Of a stretch of DNA of 64,000 nt, positions 59,355 to 64,000 are shown in pieces. The notes under the pieces are model-generated. The model saw only the letters and a program-made list of their open reading frames with translations, was not told where the DNA came from and searched no databases. Numbering within the stretch: position 1 is the stretch's first letter; each line of letters starts with the position of its first letter. This stretch comes from Acidobacteriota bacterium. Lineage in GTDB: Bacteria > Acidobacteriota > Terriglobia > Terriglobales > Acidobacteriaceae. The stretch covers positions 157,596 through 221,595 of the forward strand of contig QIBA01000032.1 in NCBI GenBank assembly GCA_003225175.1. The letters are read 5' to 3'. Made by a program: the position numbers and the translations under genes.

Positions 59355-60737
59355 ATGTTCGTAAACGGAAATCGGTTAGCGGTCCTTATTTCTCTAGCTC
59401 TCTCTACTTCGCTAAGTTGGGCGCAGGCGGTCGTCTCCAGTTCTGAACCCGCTGACATCCTGGTGAACCTGATCAAGATCAACACCAGCAATCCGCCGGG
59501 CAATGAGACCCAGGCGGCGCAATATATAAAAGGATTGCTGACCGCAGAAGGTATTTCCTCAGAGATCTTCGAATCAGCTGGGGGACGCGGCAATCTCGTG
59601 GCCCGGCTCAAAGGAACCGGCAAGGCACGTCCCCTGATGCTGATGGCTCACCTCGATGTGGTGGGAGTTGAACGCGACAAGTGGACCGTGGATCCCTTCG
59701 CAGGAATCATCAAAGACGGATACATCTATGGTCGCGGCGCGAGCGACGACAAGGGCATGCTGGCAGCGAACATCGCCGTGTTTCTTCGACTCCATCGCGA
59801 AAAGGTTCAGCTCGATCGCGACATTATTCTTCTGGCTGAAGCAGGCGAAGAAGGGACGCCAAAATATGGAATCGAGTACATGATCGAGAATCACTGGGAC
59901 AAGATCGACTGCGAATATGTGATCAACGAAGGCGGCGCGATCCATATCCAGAACGGCGCCGTCGATTACGTCGCGCTCGCGACAACAGAAAAGGTCCCTC
60001 GCGGCATGACTGTGACGGCTCACGGAAGCAGCGGACATGGATCTATTCCCAGGCCCGACAATCCGGTAGTCCATCTCTCCGCCGCTATTGCCAAATTGGG
60101 AACTTGGCAAACTCCAATGCGGCTTAACGACACAACTCGCGCATATTTCCAGAAGCGGTCGCAAATAGCTGAACCGGAACTGAAGGCGCTGCTGGCGAAT
60201 TTAGACAGCGGGGAAACACAGAACAAATTGCAACAAAAGTACCCGACGGAGTACTCCAAGCTCCGCACCTCGATTGTGCCGACGATTATCAAAGGAGGAT
60301 TCCGTACCAATGTGATCCCGGCCGAGGCCGAAGCAACCCTTGACGTCCGCGCTCTGCCTGACGAGGACATTTCCGCTTTGATCGAGCAGATGAACAAAGT
60401 TGTGAATGATCCGGCGATCGAGATCAAAAGGATCTCTGGCAATGACCGACCAGCCGGAGTGCCATCCCGACTCGATACGGACCTTTATCACGCGATGGAA
60501 AGCACCGCGCACAAGATGTTCCCGCAAGCAATAACGCTTCCCGACATGCTGACAGGCGCAACCGATTCAGCCCAGCTTCGCGCCAAAGGCGTGCAGGCAT
60601 ATGGCATTAGCACGCCCAAGACGGATGACGATGCGCGCCGTGTTCATGGAAACGATGAACGTACAAGTGTGGACGGCTTGAAAACATTCGCCAGCTACCT
60701 GCACGACGTAGCAATAGCCCTTGCGGGAACAAAATAG
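59355..60737 (+). CDS. Exported M20 family metallopeptidase
   Basis: A 460-aa protein: signal peptide (residues 1-24, ending LSWAQ), catalytic domain with MLMAHLDVVGVERDKW (zinc His and nearby Asp), GRGASDDKGMLAANIAVFLR (bridging Asp), the general-base Glu pair in LAEAGEEGTPKYG, and the C-terminal His in DDDARRVHGNDERTSVDG. A lid domain covers about 215-360 (GMTVTAHGSSGHGSIPRPDN). It is of the dipeptidase/carboxypeptidase type acting outside the cytoplasm. AAAGGAAC before ATG 59355 decides the start over an upstream open frame. Confidence 0.93.
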   Translation: MFVNGNRLAVLISLALSTSLSWAQAVVSSSEPADILVNLIKINTSNPPGNETQAAQYIKGLLTAEGISSEIFESAGGRGNLVARLKGTGKARPLMLMAHLDVVGVERDKWTVDPFAGIIKDGYIYGRGASDDKGMLAANIAVFLRLHREKVQLDRDIILLAEAGEEGTPKYGIEYMIENHWDKIDCEYVINEGGAIHIQNGAVDYVALATTEKVPRGMTVTAHGSSGHGSIPRPDNPVVHLSAAIAKLGTWQTPMRLNDTTRAYFQKRSQIAEPELKALLANLDSGETQNKLQQKYPTEYSKLRTSIVPTIIKGGFRTNVIPAEAEATLDVRALPDEDISALIEQMNKVVNDPAIEIKRISGNDRPAGVPSRLDTDLYHAMESTAHKMFPQAITLPDMLTGATDSAQLRAKGVQAYGISTPKTDDDARRVHGNDERTSVDGLKTFASYLHDVAIALAGTK

Positions 60738-60812
60738 TTGGCTGTATTGTCGATCAAGTTTGGGACGCGAGTCGATCAGCTATCCATCAGTTCGCGACGA
60801 ATGTCATTGCCA

Positions 60813-62675
60813 TCAGTTCCCGATGAGCGGCGGGGGAGCTCCTATTACCATCAGATTAACGTTTGCCGAGTGAGAGGTTCCTCCGCTCACTCCCGTGATC
60901 GTCAGGGGATAGTTCCCCAGCGGCGTCAACAGGCTGGTGCTCACAGTCAGCGTGCTCGAACCTGCACCTGAAACGGCCTGCGGACTGAAGCTCGCCGTCG
61001 TGCCCGCGGGCAAGCCGCTCACGCTCATGGTCACTGACCCACTGAAGCCTGCAGCCGGACTGACGTTAACTGTGTACGTTGTGCTCATGCCTGCCACCAC
61101 AGTCTGTGTTGCCGGATTGGCCGAAAGCGAAAAGTCCTGCTGAGCTGCGGCTGATACTTGCACGAAGGCGCCGACGGAGGGCACTCCCGCAGCGTTCAGC
61201 AGGAACAGGAGGTAGTACCCCGGAGGAGCGGTATTTCCATTTGGAGGCGCCGTGACATTCAAGACGCCGCTTCCAGCAGTGAACGACACTCCCACGACCC
61301 TTTGCTCCATATCGAATGCATGGGTTACTGCTCCAGCGCGCATCAGCACAGCCGAAGTAATGGATGCGGCATCCGGAGTTTGCACTTGAAAGGTACTTCC
61401 ATAGCTGATCACTCCCGGAGAAACATTGCTGATCGTGGGACGCGCCGCCGGCGAACCGTCAGGCGCAAAGAGGTAAGCGGGAGAATAAATCTCCATGTGC
61501 GGCTCATAAGTTCCGCGCTGCGGATTGCCACCTGCTACCCAGACGCGTGCATCGGGCAGCAAAATCGCCACTGAGTGGTAAAGCCTCGGGAATACATTCT
61601 GACCTGCCGAGGTCATGCTTCCTCCATCAGCGTCGAAGAGATCGGCGTTCAAGCTGGCGGTGGTGGCGTCTTCATCGTTCGTGGACCCGCCAAGCGTCAG
61701 CACCTTGCCTGTGGGCAGAAGCACCGCATTCATCTCAATGCGCGGCTGCGACATGGGGGGTCCCATCTGCCAGGCCGGTACGGCCGCCGAAAGGTCAATG
61801 ACCTCGGTGGTCGCCGTTGCGGGGTTTCCTCCGCCAAAGATCATGATTCGCGGCCGATATCCGTTTGCCGGCGTGAGCGGCAGCAGCACAGAAGAGCCGT
61901 ACGTGCGCCCCGAAGCATAGTTCGTCGCTGCCACGAAAGACCAAAGATGTGTTCCTGTATCGAACATCATCGAGCGGTTGGTTGGACCGGAATAGAAGAC
62001 GTTTCCGTTGGGCAGCAAGTGAAGGCGCGGATACAAAGGAGGAGTCCAGCCAGATGGAAACTCCGGGCTCCAACCAGAGCCCATGGTGTAGATCTCGACC
62101 GCCGTGTTGGTTGGGCCGGACTCATTGAGTCCCGAAAAGGCCATCACCGTGCCGTCACCTAATGTTGTAACCGTCGGGTACCAGCGTCCGTGCGCCATGG
62201 TCTGAAGATCGTTGAACTGTCCAGTTGACGGATCGTAGGCAGCAGTCTTCGCGTAACCATGAAACGGATCATATGCCAGCGTGCCGCCCACTACGAAAGG
62301 GCGGCCGTCGGAGAGAATGACCATGCCATTGCAGAACATGTCCCAAGCGAGGGGCTGAGTCGTTACTGTGCCGGTAGCCGGATCCCAAACTCCGGCTTGA
62401 TAATTGGTGTTCGAGGCCACATTTCCCGATCCGGAAACCACGAGAATCTTGCCGGTCCGCAGCAGCGCAACATGAACTGGATTGATCGGCATGGTGGCAG
62501 GAAGGGTCTGCCATTGTCCCACGAGGCTAGCTTGCGCAAACATTTGCGCTGCACTCAACACAAGGCAGAGCAGCGCAACGATTACTGCTGGAGCTGCATG
62601 CACACGGAATGGGCCAGGGGTGGAGTCATCGAATAGCTTTTGGACAAAGTCTCGCTTACGTGCTCGAACGGGCAT
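60813..62675 (-). CDS. Galactose-oxidase-like copper radical oxidase with C-terminal Ig-like domain
   Basis: A 620-aa exported protein. A signal or anchor segment (about 28-50) is followed by a seven-bladed kelch propeller (about 60-395) and an E-set/DUF1929-like domain (about 400-505). Residues about 510-615 are an Ig-like repeat (SLSANPATQTVVAGMSTTYT). The cofactor and copper residues of AA5 oxidases are in place: Cys115 (DMFCNGM), Tyr166 (GRWYPTV), Tyr366-His367 (RLYHSVA) and His452 (THAFDMEQR). It should therefore form the Cys-Tyr radical centre and oxidise an alcohol or aldehyde group to give hydrogen peroxide. GGAGGAG precedes ATG 62675. GlxA-like function in glycan processing is possible. 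Confidence 0.85.
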   Translation of the reverse strand: MPVRARKRDFVQKLFDDSTPGPFRVHAAPAVIVALLCLVLSAAQMFAQASLVGQWQTLPATMPINPVHVALLRTGKILVVSGSGNVASNTNYQAGVWDPATGTVTTQPLAWDMFCNGMVILSDGRPFVVGGTLAYDPFHGYAKTAAYDPSTGQFNDLQTMAHGRWYPTVTTLGDGTVMAFSGLNESGPTNTAVEIYTMGSGWSPEFPSGWTPPLYPRLHLLPNGNVFYSGPTNRSMMFDTGTHLWSFVAATNYASGRTYGSSVLLPLTPANGYRPRIMIFGGGNPATATTEVIDLSAAVPAWQMGPPMSQPRIEMNAVLLPTGKVLTLGGSTNDEDATTASLNADLFDADGGSMTSAGQNVFPRLYHSVAILLPDARVWVAGGNPQRGTYEPHMEIYSPAYLFAPDGSPAARPTISNVSPGVISYGSTFQVQTPDAASITSAVLMRAGAVTHAFDMEQRVVGVSFTAGSGVLNVTAPPNGNTAPPGYYLLFLLNAAGVPSVGAFVQVSAAAQQDFSLSANPATQTVVAGMSTTYTVNVSPAAGFSGSVTMSVSGLPAGTTASFSPQAVSGAGSSTLTVSTSLLTPLGNYPLTITGVSGGTSHSANVNLMVIGAPPPLIGN

Positions 62676-62984
62676 CGGCTCCTCCATAAACGGGCGAACA
62701 TCAACGCGCAAGTCTCAACGAGCACGAGCATGTCAGTTTCGGAAGACCTGGTGATGTCCACCAAGAGCTTCTTGCATGCATCTAGAGCGCGCGCGGAAAA
62801 AAATGGACCTGGCGAACGCAATGCAGCCTGAGGTCCAAATCGCCTCCCCCTCTTAAATCCGTTTTTGTCCCGCTCATTAAGACAGTGTTAAGTGCTGGGA
62901 TGTATAGGCTCTAGCAGGAAAGCTCAATAAAAAAAACAATCGTGTAGAACTGAGCTTGGCTCGGATTTCTATAGCAAGGTGAAG
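62676..62984. other. Upstream region of the oxidase gene, nothing recognised
   Basis: About 310 bp of the 557-bp gap between the oxidase and HTH genes. It is A-rich near 62925-62940. No hairpin terminator or convincing promoter could be assigned; the large palindrome at 62985 follows. Confidence 0.4.
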
Positions 62985-63014
62985 TGAAAAGTTTTTCGCG
63001 CGAAAACATTTTCA
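62985..63014. promoter_or_regulatory. 30-bp near-perfect palindrome
   Basis: TGAAAAGTTTTTCGC (62985-62999) and GCGAAAACATTTTCA (63000-63014) are inverted copies matching in 13 of 15 positions, with a perfect TTTTCGCGCGAAAA core. It lies 219 bp upstream of the HTH gene at 63233. It may be an operator for a dimeric regulator or a cruciform site. Confidence 0.5.
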
Positions 63015-63232
63015 GTGCACCAACACGTTGCCAAACACCGCCAACAGCTATGATTGTCAGGAATGCCGCGTGTTCTACTGCGGGTTTTCTAAGCCATCAA
63101 CAGAGCTGATCTTTAGACAGCACCCAAACCGCCGCTTCACGAAACCATGGCCGAAGTCTTCGACCACAAGGCCTGCCATTGAAGTGGATCGTCCCGAAAT
63201 AGGTAGGCAATTCTGCTATAACAGCGATTTGG

Positions 63233-63526
63233 ATGGCGAAGAAGAGAGCAGCACCCGAACCAGCAGTGCTGACCGGCTGGGCTGCGATTGCGAAATTCCT
63301 GGGCCAGTCAGTTGTCGTGGCTCAGCGTTGGGCAAAAGAAGGAATGCCGGTTCAACGTAAGGGCCGCTACATGACAGCCGCACCTGACGAACTCGGCAGG
63401 TGGCTTGGCAAAGAATCGGGAGCCCGCGAAGCAATCCACATCACACAGGGAAGTGATAGCGATTTACTGCAGAATCTTCGTCGAGGTCTCAAACAAGCAC
63501 GCGCGGAGAAAAACCGCCGGCGATAG
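63233..63526 (+). CDS. Small helix-turn-helix (MerR/excisionase-like) protein
   Basis: A 97-aa protein with a DNA-binding core at about 12-60: VLTGWAAIAKFLGQSVVVAQ, RWAKEGMPVQRKGRYMTA and PDELGRWLG, a winged-helix arrangement like MerR or phage excisionase. A basic tail (RRGLKQARAEKNRRR) follows. Proteins with this WAAIAxFLGQ signature seem common in acidobacteria. No integrase is next to it. ATG 63233 has only a weak ribosome site. Confidence 0.75.
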   Translation: MAKKRAAPEPAVLTGWAAIAKFLGQSVVVAQRWAKEGMPVQRKGRYMTAAPDELGRWLGKESGAREAIHITQGSDSDLLQNLRRGLKQARAEKNRRR

Positions 63527-63671
63527 CCGATGCATGCCGCGCCGGTTTGACGCTTTGCTTGCACATCCGCCGACCGGATGGTTCAGGCCAATCGGCCTAC
63601 AACCTTCTTGCATTCCAGCGCAGACGTGCTACTTTTCGGGAACGAACGCGAATTAATCACGAGATACCCTG

Positions 63672-64000
63672 GTGCCCACGATCATGATCGCTGAGGATGA
63701 TGACGCCAATCGCGATCTCTTGTCCGAAATGGTTCGCGGCTGGGGCTACACCGTCATTGAAGCGCAAAACGGTGCCGATGCGCTGGAGAAATTGGTGGAA
63801 AGCTCGCCGGACCTCGTAGTCTGCGATATCAAGATGCCCGTCCTCGATGGAGTGGGCTTCGTTCGTGCCCTTCGGCGCGATACCCGGCTCGCGAGCTTGC
63901 CTGTGATCGCCTTAACCGGATTCGGCACGCAGGACCACGATGCAATCGTCTCCGCCGGGTTCACGACTTATCTGAGCAAGCCCGTCAGTTCAGAACTCCT
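63672..64000 (+). CDS. Response-regulator receiver domain protein (truncated by window end)
   Basis: An open frame from GTG 63672 (or ATG 63684) runs off the window after about 109 codons. It shows a complete CheY-like receiver: acidic pocket in MIAEDDDANRD, phosphoacceptor Asp in LVVCDIKMPVLDG, Thr in VIALTGFG, and Lys in YLSKPVSSEL. Unlike the regulator at 56037 all key residues are intact. What follows the receiver is not visible, so it may be a stand-alone CheY or the start of a larger protein. Confidence 0.9.
   Translation, partial: MPTIMIAEDDDANRDLLSEMVRGWGYTVIEAQNGADALEKLVESSPDLVVCDIKMPVLDGVGFVRALRRDTRLASLPVIALTGFGTQDHDAIVSAGFTTYLSKPVSSEL

Overview
The window looks like chromosomal DNA of a free-living Acidobacteriota (class Terriglobia or near it). 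Pointers are an Oar-like TonB-dependent receptor with a carboxypeptidase-regulatory N-terminal domain, a VWFA-related lipoprotein of the type frequent in acidobacteria, two TolC proteins with a glycine-rich insert, a very long NHL/PKD surface protein with a CGGGGGG tail, and many GC-rich intergenic inverted repeats. The assignment is inferred from gene content; no rRNA is present.

Layout. 1-5.5 kb: tail of an upstream gene with its terminator, then a TetR repressor divergent from an RND pump and its membrane-fusion protein. 5.5-7.7 kb: two arginine-rich exported paralogues (one frameshifted) and an orphan DppC-type permease. 8.0-11.6 kb: a membrane-stress operon, XRE repressor - NfeD - flotillin - 49-aa membrane protein - PspA, with a clear promoter and palindromic operator. 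11.8-17 kb: CAP protein, DinB/MDMPI-like protein, TonB-dependent receptor. 17-23.6 kb: housekeeping genes (ispG, TPR, SAM hydrolase, recX, GNAT, marR/VOC, truA); truA has ATC where its start codon is expected. 24-27 kb: TolC and a family 2 glycosyltransferase. 27.5-33.6 kb: envelope genes (DUF6599-like protein, AMIN amidase, lytic transglycosylase, VWA lipoprotein). 33.8-38 kb: cytochrome c, ECF sigma/anti-sigma pair, Tat-exported metallophosphoesterase, cytochrome c, haem-binding protein. 38-41.7 kb: dapA and dapD flanking a PIG-L deacetylase/glycosyltransferase pair. 41.9 kb: tRNA-Ser(CGA). 42-51.5 kb: a 205-aa Cys/His protein, the 2470-aa surface protein and a FecR protein. 51.7-56.7 kb: DoxX, second TolC, GtrA, cytosolic trypsin-like/PDZ protease, NarL-type regulator with a degenerate receiver. 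56.9-60.7 kb: proBA with a structured, proline-codon-rich leader and terminator, then an M20 peptidase. 60.8-64 kb: a galactose-oxidase-like copper radical oxidase, a small HTH protein and a CheY-like receiver cut by the window edge.

The genes fall into envelope maintenance and stress (PspA/flotillin/NfeD, amidase, transglycosylase, efflux, TolC, FecR), amino-acid supply (dapA, dapD, proBA) and redox or exported enzymes. The most unusual signals are the proBA leader (candidate attenuator or sRNA), the ATC start of truA, the compact PspA/flotillin operon with its operator, the tandem 11-bp operator in front of the 205-aa gene, and at least five families of dispersed intergenic inverted repeats.
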